Counted from the stretch's first letter, positions 41,724 through 50,542 are shown. The stretch: DNA of 64,000 nucleotides from JAAGZL01 sp050290785 (GCA_050290785.1 JBNKIR010000014.1:10077-74076), one strand, 5' to 3'. Notes: generated by a model from the letters alone, not told the origin. Numbers and translations are program-made.

Positions 41724-42431
41724 ATGCCAAATACCGCCGAGCAACACAACCAGAGTCAAACAGAAGATAGACCCATGCGTCTGCTCCTGGTGGTGGATCA
41801 TGCCCTTTTTCGTGAGGGCCTGAAGGAGTTGCTGGAACGGCGCGGCATTGAGGTGACGGCGGCGGTCGCCGACTGGCAGGAGGGTATAGAACAGGCGGTA
41901 CGTGATCGTCCCGACGCCATGTTGCTGGATCTACAACTGCCGGGTATGAGCGAGGTGGAGGTGCTGCGTGAGCTGCGCAAAAACCGTCCCAATCTGCCGG
42001 TGGCCATGCTCACCTTCAGCCTGCAACAGGATGACCTGATCAAGGCCCTGCGTGCCGGGGCCAATGGCTATCTGCTTAGAACCGTTGAGCCTGACGAGCT
42101 GATCACATCCCTGCAGGACATGATCGCCGGCAATCTGGTGTTGGCCAGGGAGTTCACCGGGGTCCTGACCAAGATACTGAACGGTGAACTGGACATCTCC
42201 GGGGAGCGGGCGGCCCTGGCCGGGCTTACCCCACGGGAGCTGGAGATACTCTGTCACATATCCGCGGGCAAGAGTAATAAGCTGATAGCCAAGGAGCTGG
42301 GCATATCCGATGGCACGGTAAAGCTGCACGTGAAGTCCATCCTGCGCAAACTGCAGGTGAACTCCAGGGTGGATGCGGCGGTAATAGCGGTGGAAGAGAG
42401 ACTCTGCCCACGCGCCCAGGGGGTGGGTTGA
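41724..42431 (+). CDS. NarL/FixJ-type response regulator with atypical receiver
   Basis: A 235-residue receiver-LuxR HTH protein. The receiver keeps the phospho-acceptor context MLLDLQLPGM, but the acidic pair near the start reads VVDHALF instead of the usual VDDH, and the conserved Lys in the YLLK site is Arg (YLLRTVEP). Phosphorylation by a kinase is therefore uncertain. The C-terminal domain (LTPRELEILCHISAGKSNKL, SDGTVKLHVKSILRKL) is normal. It is coupled to the ABC permease gene through TGATG overlap, suggesting that it controls the transporter. Confidence 0.9.
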   Translation: MPNTAEQHNQSQTEDRPMRLLLVVDHALFREGLKELLERRGIEVTAAVADWQEGIEQAVRDRPDAMLLDLQLPGMSEVEVLRELRKNRPNLPVAMLTFSLQQDDLIKALRAGANGYLLRTVEPDELITSLQDMIAGNLVLAREFTGVLTKILNGELDISGERAALAGLTPRELEILCHISAGKSNKLIAKELGISDGTVKLHVKSILRKLQVNSRVDAAVIAVEERLCPRAQGVG

Positions 42432-43843
42432 TGCCGCAGTTCGTCGTGTTGTGGACCGATGGCCTGATCTTTCTGCTGTTGTTTATGGCCGTAGCGTTCG
42501 GTGTCTATGCGGCGCGCAAGGAACATCTGCGCGGCCCCTGGCGCAGTGTGGTGGAGAGCAAGGTGGGTATCGGCACCATGGTGGTGTTGCTGTTCTATGT
42601 GACTATCGGCTTGCTTGATTCCATTCACTTCCATCCGGTCCTGCCGCAACAGGAACAGAGCAACGGGGTAACCCACTCCTCGGAGGTGATCAGTCTGTTC
42701 GATCAGATGGTCATGCCCCTGCGCGTGCGCCAGGAGAAGACCTACTCGGCACCCCTGGCCACACACCTCTATGCCAAGGAGACGATAGAACTGCCGGATG
42801 GCGGCCAGACACGGGATTTTCCCCGTCTGCAATATGGCGGCGCCCATCTGGAGGATCCGGAAGCGGGGTGGCTGCCGGATATTGTGCGCACCGTCGCCCT
42901 GGGGATCATCAAAGGTGTCGTGCTTGGCTTTGTGGCCATGAATATCCTGATCATATTCAGCTCCGCCGGTTCCGGCTGCGGTTACGGCGGACAGGCCAGG
43001 AAGATATTCTCCGGACAGACCGATATCCCATGGCGCGTAGCCATGTTCACCCTTCTGGTTATCCTGATCCTGGTCATGGTCAGTGCAGAGCTGAGTATGA
43101 AATACCACCTACTGGGTACGGACAAGGTGGGTGAGGATGTGTTCTACCAGGCCTTGAAGAGTATCCGCACCGGGCTGATGATCGGCACCCTCACCACCCT
43201 GGTGATGCTGCCGGCGGCGATCCTGTTAGGGATCATGGCCGGCTATTTCAGGGGCTGGGTGGACGACATCATCCAGTATCTCTACACCACCCTCAACTCC
43301 ATCCCAGGTGTGTTGTTGATCGCCGCATCCATCCTGATGTTGCAGATCTACATGAGCAACCACGCCGATCAGTTCAACACTCTGTTGGAGCGGGCCGACA
43401 TGCGGCTGCTGTTTCTCTGTATCATCCTGGGGGTCACCAGCTGGACCGGCCTGTGTCGTCTGCTGCGTGGTGAGTCCATCAAGCTGCGGGAGGTGGACTA
43501 TGTACAGGCCGCCACCGCCTTCGGCGTGGGCCATTTTCAGATCATATCCCGACACATACTGCCCAACGTGCTGCATATCGTGTTGATCACGGTGGTGCTG
43601 GATTTCTCCGGCCTGGTGCTGGCGGAGGCGGTGCTCTCCTATGTGAATATCGGTGTGGACCCCACGATGAACAGTTGGGGTAATATGATCAACAGCGCCC
43701 GTCTGGAGATGGCGCGGGAACCTATCGTATGGTGGTCGCTGATGGCGGCCCTTATGTTTATGTTTACCCTGGTGTTGTCGGCCAACCTGTTTTCCGATGT
43801 GGTGCGCGATGCGTTTGATCCGCGCCTGCGTGGTAGTAGATAG
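42431..43843 (+). CDS. ABC transporter permease, DppC/OppC-like
   Basis: A 470-residue membrane protein. The DppC-type core is in the C-terminal ~280 residues: KYHLLGTDKVGEDVFYQ, the repeated hydrophobic helices, and the EAA-like cytoplasmic loop DYVQAATAFGVGHFQIISRH. An N-terminal extension of ~190 residues with two helices and a periplasmic segment is larger than usual. Neither a second permease nor a substrate-binding protein gene is adjacent, so the transporter is incomplete here or the parts lie elsewhere. Confidence 0.88.
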   Translation: MPQFVVLWTDGLIFLLLFMAVAFGVYAARKEHLRGPWRSVVESKVGIGTMVVLLFYVTIGLLDSIHFHPVLPQQEQSNGVTHSSEVISLFDQMVMPLRVRQEKTYSAPLATHLYAKETIELPDGGQTRDFPRLQYGGAHLEDPEAGWLPDIVRTVALGIIKGVVLGFVAMNILIIFSSAGSGCGYGGQARKIFSGQTDIPWRVAMFTLLVILILVMVSAELSMKYHLLGTDKVGEDVFYQALKSIRTGLMIGTLTTLVMLPAAILLGIMAGYFRGWVDDIIQYLYTTLNSIPGVLLIAASILMLQIYMSNHADQFNTLLERADMRLLFLCIILGVTSWTGLCRLLRGESIKLREVDYVQAATAFGVGHFQIISRHILPNVLHIVLITVVLDFSGLVLAEAVLSYVNIGVDPTMNSWGNMINSARLEMAREPIVWWSLMAALMFMFTLVLSANLFSDVVRDAFDPRLRGSR

Positions 43844-43869
43844 ATCTTGTTAAGAGGGAATTGCCTCGG

Positions 43870-45894
43870 ATGAACCAACCGCTGTTACACATAGAAAATC
43901 TCAAGACCAGTCTGGGGAACAGAGATAACCCGGTCAAGGCGGTGGACGGGGTCGACCTGGATATCAGAAAGGGCGAGACCTTCGCCCTGCTGGGTGAGTC
44001 TGGCTGTGGCAAGTCCATGACCGCACTGAGCATGATGCGCCTGTTGCCGCCATCGGGCCGTATCGTACATGGTTCGATACGGTTGGGTGATACCGATATC
44101 CTGTCCCTGCCGGAGGCGGAGATGCGCAACGAGCGCGGTGGGCGTATGGGTATGATCTTTCAGGAGCCCATGACCTCGCTCAACCCTGTCCTGACCATTG
44201 GCGAGCAGATCGCTGAATCGGTCAAGGTGCACGATGCCGCGTCCAGGTCCGATATAAACGGTCGGGTACTGGAGCTGCTCAAGGCAGTGGGCATCCCGGA
44301 TCCACAGCGACGTATGCGGGAGTATCCGCATCAGCTATCCGGCGGCATGAAACAGCGGGTGATGATCGCCATCGCCCTGGCCGGCAGGCCGGAACTGCTG
44401 ATCGCGGACGAGCCCACCACCGCCCTGGATGTGACCATCCAGGCCCAGGTGTTGAAGTTGCTGAAGGACCTGCAGCAGGAGACAGGCATGGCCATCATGC
44501 TTATCACACACGATCTGGGGGTGGTGTCCGAGGTGGCGGATCGGGTGGCGGTGATGTATGCCGGTCAGATCGTCGAGGTGGCCAGCAGAGAACAGTTCTT
44601 TAAAGACCCGCAACACCCATACAGCCGTAAGCTGTTCGATTCACTTCCGGGCAAGGCGCGGCGCGGACAACCACTGGCGGTGATCAAGGGCTTGGTGCCG
44701 GATCTGAGTCAGGAGTTCAAAGGTTGTCGCTTCGCCGATCGTTGCGAAGAGGTGATGATGGATATCTGTCACGACCGTATACCGGTGTGGAGCGGTATCG
44801 GCGAAGATCAGGGGGTGCGTTGTCACCTGCAAGAGCTGGACAATAGGGGACAGACCCCAATTTCCCCAACAGTAAATCGTGGTCTGTCCCCTATGGTTCC
44901 TCCTGATGGAGATAAGTCATCCACGCCTCTGCTTAAGGTGGATGACCTCAAGGTCCACTTCCCCATCCACAAGGGGGTGCTGCGCCGCACCGTGGGTCAT
45001 GTAAAGGCGGTGGACGGGGTCTCCATGCAGATCAATAGTGGACGCACCCTGGCCCTGGTGGGAGAGTCCGGCTGTGGCAAGACCACCGTGGGCAAGGGCA
45101 TACTGCAACTGATCCGTCCCACCGCCGGCAGCGCCAACTTCGCTGGTGACGAGCTGACCCGACTCAAGGGCGAGGCCCTGCGCAAGCGCCGCGCCGATAT
45201 GCAGATCATCTTTCAGGATCCCATGGCCTCCATGAACCCGCGCATGCTGGTGGGGGACATCATCGCCGAGGGTATGCAGGCCCAGGGTATCGGCAACAAC
45301 AGGCAGGAGCGCAGTGAGCGGGTAGCGGAGTTGTTGACCAAGGTCGGCCTGTCGGCCGATGCCGCCAAACGCTATCCACACGAGTTCTCCGGTGGTCAGC
45401 GTCAACGCATCTGTGTGGCGCGGGCCCTGGCGGTGGACCCTATGTTGATCGTATGTGACGAACCCACCAGCGCCCTGGACGTCTCGGTGCAGGCCCAGAT
45501 CCTGAATCTGCTGAAGCAGTTGCAGGACGATCTGGACCTCTCCTACCTGTTCATCACCCACAACATCTCGGTGGTGGCCTACCTGGCCCACGAGGTGGCG
45601 GTCATGTATCTCGGTAGGATAGTGGAGCGGGGTACGGTGCAGGAGGTGCTGGAGTCACCGCAGCATCCATACACCAGGGCCCTGCTGTCGGCGGTACCGG
45701 TGGTGGAGCAAGAGAGCAAGCGCGAGGTGATCCGTCTGGAAGGCGATATGCCGTCCCCGGCAGATCCCCCGGTCGGCTGTCACTTCCACCCCCGTTGTCC
45801 CGAGGCGATGCCGGAGTGCCAACTGGCCTATCCGCAAACGGTGCGGTTGAGTGATACCAGGACAGTGAGCTGTATCAGATTGGACGGAGAATAA
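43870..45894 (+). CDS. fused dipeptide-type ABC transporter ATPase (DppD-DppF-like)
   Basis: A 674-residue protein with two complete ATPase halves. The first has GESGCGKSMTALSMM, LSGGMKQRVMIA and LLIADEPTTALD; the second has GESGCGKTTVGKG, FSGGQRQRICVA and LIVCDEPTSALD. Each half ends in the oligopeptide/dipeptide C-terminal domain with cysteines. The linker (residues ~325-342: NRGQTPISPTVNRGLSP) is encoded by a palindromic element inserted in frame. ATG 43870 with AGAGGGA upstream is preferred over TTG 43861. It energises the permease encoded just upstream. Confidence 0.93.
   Translation: MNQPLLHIENLKTSLGNRDNPVKAVDGVDLDIRKGETFALLGESGCGKSMTALSMMRLLPPSGRIVHGSIRLGDTDILSLPEAEMRNERGGRMGMIFQEPMTSLNPVLTIGEQIAESVKVHDAASRSDINGRVLELLKAVGIPDPQRRMREYPHQLSGGMKQRVMIAIALAGRPELLIADEPTTALDVTIQAQVLKLLKDLQQETGMAIMLITHDLGVVSEVADRVAVMYAGQIVEVASREQFFKDPQHPYSRKLFDSLPGKARRGQPLAVIKGLVPDLSQEFKGCRFADRCEEVMMDICHDRIPVWSGIGEDQGVRCHLQELDNRGQTPISPTVNRGLSPMVPPDGDKSSTPLLKVDDLKVHFPIHKGVLRRTVGHVKAVDGVSMQINSGRTLALVGESGCGKTTVGKGILQLIRPTAGSANFAGDELTRLKGEALRKRRADMQIIFQDPMASMNPRMLVGDIIAEGMQAQGIGNNRQERSERVAELLTKVGLSADAAKRYPHEFSGGQRQRICVARALAVDPMLIVCDEPTSALDVSVQAQILNLLKQLQDDLDLSYLFITHNISVVAYLAHEVAVMYLGRIVERGTVQEVLESPQHPYTRALLSAVPVVEQESKREVIRLEGDMPSPADPPVGCHFHPRCPEAMPECQLAYPQTVRLSDTRTVSCIRLDGE
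44843..44894 (+). repeat. palindromic element inserted in the ABC ATPase gene
   Basis: Perfect 14-bp inverted repeats ATAGGGGACAGACC (44843-44856) and GGTCTGTCCCCTAT (44881-44894) enclose 24 bases. The element lies in the linker between the two ATPase domains and keeps the reading frame. Its arms resemble the GGGGACAG-type arms of REP-like elements. Confidence 0.85.
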
Positions 45895-45895
45895 G

Positions 45896-46294
45896 GTGAG
45901 TAACATAAAAACAATAATATCCATACTGGCAGTGTTAGCTATGCCGTTTCTCAACGGATGCGCGTTTGACGTGATCCGGGTAAAGCAAACAGCGGTAAAG
46001 ATGAAACCGGCGCCGGAACAGGCGCAAGCATTTACCTTACGGCAGGAGGCGGAGGTCCAGTTAGCTACGGGATATAAAAGAAAGTTAAATGCGGGTACCA
46101 AGTGGGTGTGCGTCGGTTCACTCCCGCAAGGGGAAGTGTACAAGTCAGATGATCAGGTACTGACTATCGAGGGATCAAATATCTATGAGGCGAATATGGT
46201 CGTTTCTTCAAATAAGTTGGTCGGTTTTTACCTGCCGGTGGAAGGTACCTACTCCTCTCTCGATAAACCAATGCTGTTGGAAGTCATTAAATAA
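45896..46294 (+). CDS. hypothetical lipoprotein
   Basis: A 132-residue predicted lipoprotein. The GTG start at 45896 has GGAGAATAAG upstream and lies just after the ATPase stop. The signal peptide ends in LNGC (Cys22). The mature part is a small globular domain (KRKLNAGTKWVCVGSLPQGEV, KLVGFYLPVEGTYSSLDKP) that I cannot assign. It is probably co-transcribed with the transporter or with the following lipoprotein. Confidence 0.75.
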   Translation: MSNIKTIISILAVLAMPFLNGCAFDVIRVKQTAVKMKPAPEQAQAFTLRQEAEVQLATGYKRKLNAGTKWVCVGSLPQGEVYKSDDQVLTIEGSNIYEANMVVSSNKLVGFYLPVEGTYSSLDKPMLLEVIK

Positions 46295-46314
46295 AAAAAT
46301 AATGGAGAATAGAT

Positions 46315-46752
46315 ATGAAGCGTTTTTCTAAATTCCTATTGGCCGCGACCCTACTTGCATTGGCGTCCGGTTGTGCGACCGGTCCTAAGTTTGCCGAGGT
46401 AAGTGATCGTATCAGCAAACGGAATCCGGACACGGGTAGGATCTATCTATACAGGACGACCACGTTGGGTGCTGCGCTGAAACCACAGATTAAATTGAAT
46501 GGAAAACCGATCGGCAAATCCGTGGCCAAGGGGTTCCTGTATGTCGATGCGGAACCGGGAAAATACGAGATCATGACCTCGACCGAGGTTGACCGGAAGC
46601 TGTCGCTTATGCTGGAGAAGGGCCAGACCAGATATGTAAAGTTCGGTGTATCCATGGGATTCTTTGTCGGGCATGTATATCCGGAACTGGTTGAGAGCGA
46701 AGCCGGTATGCAAGAGATACAGGAGTGCAGTTATACCGGAGATAAAATCTGA
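46315..46752 (+). CDS. DUF2846-type lipoprotein
   Basis: A 145-residue lipoprotein with a lipobox in LASGC (Cys20). The mature part (GRIYLYRTTTLGAALKPQIKLNG, AKGFLYVDAEPGKYEIMTST) has the beta-rich pattern of DUF2846 proteins. ATAATGGAGAATAG provides the ribosome site. The function is unknown; it is probably a periplasmic or outer-membrane component paired with the preceding lipoprotein. Confidence 0.82.
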   Translation: MKRFSKFLLAATLLALASGCATGPKFAEVSDRISKRNPDTGRIYLYRTTTLGAALKPQIKLNGKPIGKSVAKGFLYVDAEPGKYEIMTSTEVDRKLSLMLEKGQTRYVKFGVSMGFFVGHVYPELVESEAGMQEIQECSYTGDKI

Positions 46753-46758
46753 CATAGA

Positions 46759-46817
46759 AAAATCCGGGTCAGAGAGCAATTTTCGCTAATATTGGAAACG
46801 ATTGCTCTCTGATCCTG
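46759..46817 (+). repeat. 59-bp palindromic repeat, copy 1
   Basis: An imperfect palindrome (GGGTCAGAGAGCAATT with a mirrored ATTGCTCTCTGATCC end) that repeats at 48473-48531 with three differences by eye. It could act as a bidirectional terminator for the lipoprotein gene. Confidence 0.85.
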
Positions 46818-46848
46818 TTTTTTGAGGATTCATCCTCATTGATGCCCG

Positions 46849-47460
46849 TTGGAGCACTGGAGGCTCTGCTTGAAGCAAGGTGTGCTTAGTCGATATGAGC
46901 GGGATGATGATGGCAACATCATCGTGGACGTTTCTGCGTCGCGGGTTGAGGACCTGTACAATGATTTTGACAAAAGCGTGCCGTACGTGCGGCGCGATCT
47001 GGATCAGGATTTTGCCGACTATCTGGCCGCAGGCGCCCGCGATATAGGTAGCCTTCCTTTCGTAATTCGGCTGACCCTGTCCCATCCCCCCGATGAGCCC
47101 AAGTCGTCGCGTATTCAGCGCAGCCTCAACACCTATTTCCTTTATCTCGCCGAGGTCGAGATCGAGAAGATCCTGCAGATGTTTAGGCGTGCGACGATCT
47201 TTCTGGCAATCGGGATCAGCATCCTCTTCCTGTCGGTCTGGCTGCACCAATATCTGGGACCCGAACGCACAGTCACGGAAAACGTCTTTGCCCAAGGTCT
47301 CACCGTAGCCGCATGGGTATCGATGTGGGAGGCGCTGGCAGTGCTGCTGGTTGAATGGTTCCCCCACCGTAAGAACGTCGCACTTTACCGGCGTATCGCG
47401 GATGCCAGACTTATCTTACGTTCAGAACCGAATGCGGATACGAATGGGTTTCAGCAATAG
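46849..47460 (+). CDS. hypothetical membrane protein
   Basis: About 190-203 residues. The start is uncertain: TTG 46849 opens the frame, but GTG 46882 (product MLSRYERDDDGNIIVDVSAS) fits the conserved-looking part better. Residues with VEDLYNDFDKSVPYVRRDLD are followed by two hydrophobic helices (ATIFLAIGISILFLSVWLHQY and a segment with AAWVSMWEALAVLLVEW) and a basic end. I do not recognise a named family. It lies just after the repeat and could have lost its original 5' region. Confidence 0.7.
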   Translation: MEHWRLCLKQGVLSRYERDDDGNIIVDVSASRVEDLYNDFDKSVPYVRRDLDQDFADYLAAGARDIGSLPFVIRLTLSHPPDEPKSSRIQRSLNTYFLYLAEVEIEKILQMFRRATIFLAIGISILFLSVWLHQYLGPERTVTENVFAQGLTVAAWVSMWEALAVLLVEWFPHRKNVALYRRIADARLILRSEPNADTNGFQQ

Positions 47461-47676
47461 GATCTTAAGGAAAATGCTGTATCAAAGGCGGATGGGCTGA
47501 TATTTTGCATGGAAAGTAGGGGTAAGTTATGTGATTAGATGTTAGAGCAAGTTATTACAACTATGAGGTTGAAAAATGGCGAGATGTACAGTACCAGTGC
47601 AAATAATCCACATAACCAATCGTTCGTCTGGGACCTCCGCTTCGCTACGGCCCCTTCGAGCTACCTCTACTAATCC

Positions 47677-48426
47677 ATGCGACTAATCACGATCCCGGTA
47701 AGTCACTATTGCGAAAAGGCGCGTTGGGGCCTTATTCATGCTGGTGTCAGCTATGTCGAGGATGCGCATCTGCAGCTCTTCCACTATCTCGTCGCCCGTC
47801 GCTATAACACCCGTGGGATGGTTCCGGTATTGGTGACGGACACCGGGGCCATTACTGACTCAACGGAGATCCTGCGCTTCCTGGACCAGCGCCTGCCTGA
47901 GTCCGCCAAGCTCTATCCTAGCGGATTGGTCCAAGAAGTAGAGGAACTGGAGGACTACTTTGATGAACGTTTTGGTGACGAGACACGGCGCTGGGTGTAT
48001 TTCAATCTACAAACCCTGCCTGCCCGCCAGATATTGAAAATCGCGGGGCAGGGTACACCGCTTTGGGAGCGTACTCTTGCGCCACCATTCTTTTCGCCGC
48101 TATTTCGATTCCTCCTTCATACCCTTGATGTGTCTCGAGAGAACGTCGACAAAGGCTTCCCGGTAATCTTGGAGGCATTCGACATGGTAAGCGCCCGCCT
48201 GAGCGATGGTCGTCCATTTCTCTGTGGTGATCGTTTTACTGCGGCAGACCTTACATTCGCCTCCTTGGCTGCCCCGATGCTCTGGCCGCCGGAATACGGG
48301 ATCAAGTTCCCACCACTCAATGAGATTCCCACCGGCGCGCGTGATACCATCTGCCAATTCCGTGCACATCCTGCCGGAGCTTTTGCATTGCGCCTCTTTA
48401 GGGAACATCGTTCGCCGGCGGCATAA
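47677..48426 (+). CDS. glutathione S-transferase-family protein
   Basis: A 249-residue protein with an N-terminal thioredoxin-like domain (LITIPVSHYCEKARWGLIHAG; NTRGMVPVLVTDTGAITDST) and a helical C-terminal domain (FLCGDRFTAADLTFASLAAP). The Ser-His-Tyr-Cys start resembles GSTs with a catalytic serine or cysteine. The substrate is unknown. It lies between two direct copies of a palindromic repeat and lacks an operon partner. Confidence 0.87.
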   Translation: MRLITIPVSHYCEKARWGLIHAGVSYVEDAHLQLFHYLVARRYNTRGMVPVLVTDTGAITDSTEILRFLDQRLPESAKLYPSGLVQEVEELEDYFDERFGDETRRWVYFNLQTLPARQILKIAGQGTPLWERTLAPPFFSPLFRFLLHTLDVSRENVDKGFPVILEAFDMVSARLSDGRPFLCGDRFTAADLTFASLAAPMLWPPEYGIKFPPLNEIPTGARDTICQFRAHPAGAFALRLFREHRSPAA

Positions 48427-48428
48427 TA

Positions 48429-48470
48429 TTAAAAGGGACGCATTTGATTTTTACACTGCGTCCCCTTTAA
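48429..48470 (+). repeat. palindromic element (AAAAGGGACGCA type)
   Basis: 14-bp arms TTAAAAGGGACGCA (48429-48442) and TGCGTCCCCTTTAA (48457-48470) with one mismatch and a T-rich loop. It begins two bases after the GST stop and is followed directly by the second copy of the 59-bp repeat. Confidence 0.8.
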
Positions 48471-48472
48471 GG

Positions 48473-48531
48473 AAAATCCGGGTCAGAGAGCAATTTTCGC
48501 TAATATTAGAAACAATTGCTCTCTGACCCTG
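48473..48531 (+). repeat. 59-bp palindromic repeat, copy 2
   Basis: A direct copy of 46759-46817. It has perfect 16-bp arms (GGGTCAGAGAGCAATT at 48480-48495, AATTGCTCTCTGACCC at 48514-48529). The arms resemble REP-like sequences mobilised by tyrosine (RAYT) transposases, but no such transposase gene is in the window. Confidence 0.85.
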
Positions 48532-48750
48532 AGAAAATTAGCTGATTGTGTAACCTTTTCTGGTGTGGCCTCGTCTATCTAGTTGAAATGAATTGTGAAT
48601 TTCAGCTAATAGAGGGGCCTAATGTGCCAGAACTATCGGATAAGCGAGAGGGAAAGCTCATTGCCATAGGCTCCGTTGATTAGACCGCCTGGAGCGGTTC
48701 ATAACTAAGGTCCCGTATGTATCGGGGCTGTTTAATTGATAGGAGTTTGT

Positions 48751-49266
48751 ATGAGCGAAAACAGTTGTTGTGTCGGTCCGGGCGATAGTGTTACCACCGA
48801 CGATTTCAATCGTGCCGTTTCAAAAGTTAAGGGGAATTGCAAGATCGGTGAAGAGTGGTCGATAGCGGCTTCCCATAACGGGAAGATACCGGTGCTCTCA
48901 TGTGAGGGACCATGCGCCAAGGGTGAGATCGCGCGGCGGACAGCCACATTAATCCCGAAGCTTGATGACCGTTTTGAGCGAGCCTGCCACGGCGAGGCCT
49001 TCTATGTTCCCCATTCGACCATGGCGAAATGGGTAGCCGATGCTAGGCAAGTGGTCATGGTCGACGGCTGTTTTCTGAACTGTCATGGCCGGGTATTGGA
49101 GAATATAATCCCGGGAGAGAGAATTACCCAAATCAACGCCCATGCAATTCATAAAAAATATGGTGATACGTTCTCTTGCGACGGCATCCGGAAAGAGGAG
49201 TTTGCTGCACTAGCTACAATGGTTGCTGAGGAAACGATAGCGGTTACCTTGGGCAAAATTACCTAG
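48751..49266 (+). CDS. DGC-domain putative zinc-binding protein
   Basis: A 171-residue cysteine-rich soluble protein. The Asp-Gly-Cys motif is VDGCFLNCHG near residue 105; other cysteines lie in SENSCCVGPGD, LSCEGPCAKGE and TFSCDG. This matches the DGC (PF08859-type) family, whose members are thought to bind zinc or another metal. ATG 48751 has AGGAG six bases upstream and is preferred over an earlier in-frame codon. It is a stand-alone gene. Confidence 0.8.
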   Translation: MSENSCCVGPGDSVTTDDFNRAVSKVKGNCKIGEEWSIAASHNGKIPVLSCEGPCAKGEIARRTATLIPKLDDRFERACHGEAFYVPHSTMAKWVADARQVVMVDGCFLNCHGRVLENIIPGERITQINAHAIHKKYGDTFSCDGIRKEEFAALATMVAEETIAVTLGKIT

Positions 49267-49319
49267 GTAAATCAAGTGGGATATGGGCTCCCACGGAGAC
49301 CGTGGGAGCCATGGTAAAA

Positions 49320-50438
49320 TCAATACTTCTGCTCAAACTCCTGCCAACTATTGAAGTTCTCGCCGGTGGAACACTTCACCTGGGGTGCGGCGCTGTATTT
49401 GTCATGATGTGGCAGCCTGACAAAATATGATCCCTGCACCTCGTTGTTGCCGCCGTGGGTCTCGTTTTTGTTGTACATGACCTTTGCGGTGATCTTCTTG
49501 CTGCCGGCCAGCCCCCAACTGTGTCTTCTCTTGATGGTGTGGGATGCCCCGACGGCCAGGGGCGGGATGTCGTAGGTGTTTGTCCCTTTCTTTTCCACGT
49601 AGAAACGCAGCCTTGTCTTCCCCATGCCGCTGACATTGCCGCTGCCGATATTCTTAACTACTGCCTGGATATCCCTCTTGCCGCCCACGGGCGGTCTCTT
49701 GCCGTTATCGACACATACGATCAGGTCAGGCAGGCCGTGCACGCCGAAGGTCCAGTTTTTCTTGTTGTTGTGATCATCCAGTTCAGGAATCATGTCGGCC
49801 GGATCGACGGTGAACTCACAGGTATAGTTGCCGGCCTTGGGGACCGGGAAGTTTGCTACAAAAGTAACCCCCTGGTTTTTATTTAGGGTTACATTCATCT
49901 CTTGCCGGTAATGCTTGTCTGGAAGACCGCCTGGTCTTTTGACATTCAGGAAGGCAACAGGATTTTGCGCCGGTGCGTTGCCGTAATTCATGACATTGCC
50001 TTCGAATCTTACGGTTGACCCTGCGCCAGGATTCTGTGGGGTTACCTTGATCACGCCGACCTGCAGGTCAGGTTTGTCGCAGTTGGCGAGGGTAAATACA
50101 CCTGAATCGCCTCTGGCCTGATCTGGGTGCTGTGCATCGGCGAATACGGAGATCCTGATAAGGTAGTTTCCTGGGCCTGAAGCCCCGCCATCCCATTGAT
50201 AGCTGCCGCTGTTCGGGGCGTTCATGGTGATGGTCCGTTTAACCGTTTGGCCGTTGGGATGCATTAAATAGATGCCGACCCTATTGGCCAGGGCGCCTGA
50301 GGTGTTCCAGGTGATGGTCTGTGGTTTGAACAAACAATATTGTTGTCCGCCCACAGGTCCGGTTACGGTTATGGTTCCACACCAGGAGATGGCTGGCAGG
50401 ATAAGGATGATCAGTGGAAGCAGTACGCTCTTTTTCAT
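49320..50438 (-). CDS. exported protein with Kre9/Knh1-like and CARDB domains
   Basis: A 372-residue secreted protein. The signal peptide (1-20) is followed by a beta domain like the Ser/Thr-rich Kre9/Knh1 repeat (TGPVGGQQYCLFKPQTITWN, GSYQWDGGASGPGNYLIRIS). Two CARDB cell-adhesion modules follow (~120-230: KPDLQVGVIKVTPQNPGAGS ... ELDDHNNKKNWTF; ~235-345: LPDLIVCVDNGKRPPVGGK). Such proteins bind cell-surface polymers or partners. It is the only gene on its strand here and has a GGGGGG-containing leader upstream. Confidence 0.78.
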   Translation of the reverse strand: MKKSVLLPLIILILPAISWCGTITVTGPVGGQQYCLFKPQTITWNTSGALANRVGIYLMHPNGQTVKRTITMNAPNSGSYQWDGGASGPGNYLIRISVFADAQHPDQARGDSGVFTLANCDKPDLQVGVIKVTPQNPGAGSTVRFEGNVMNYGNAPAQNPVAFLNVKRPGGLPDKHYRQEMNVTLNKNQGVTFVANFPVPKAGNYTCEFTVDPADMIPELDDHNNKKNWTFGVHGLPDLIVCVDNGKRPPVGGKRDIQAVVKNIGSGNVSGMGKTRLRFYVEKKGTNTYDIPPLAVGASHTIKRRHSWGLAGSKKITAKVMYNKNETHGGNNEVQGSYFVRLPHHDKYSAAPQVKCSTGENFNSWQEFEQKY

Positions 50439-50542
50439 GAGCCCCCCTTTTTTTGTCGCTTATAGTTTTAATAATTATCTATTTTGTCTCGTTTCCACAC
50501 TCCAGCTTTGGAATACATAGGTTGGGAAGTGTAATCAAGTAA

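Noticed and set aside
44843..44894. Reading the palindrome in the ABC ATPase gene as a terminator between two separate genes
   Set aside because: The frame is continuous through it, and the downstream half has no start codon with ribosome site at the border.
48532..48750. Possible insertion-sequence remnant before the DGC gene
   Set aside because: A few stop-broken codon stretches were noticed but no transposase motif or terminal repeats could be shown.
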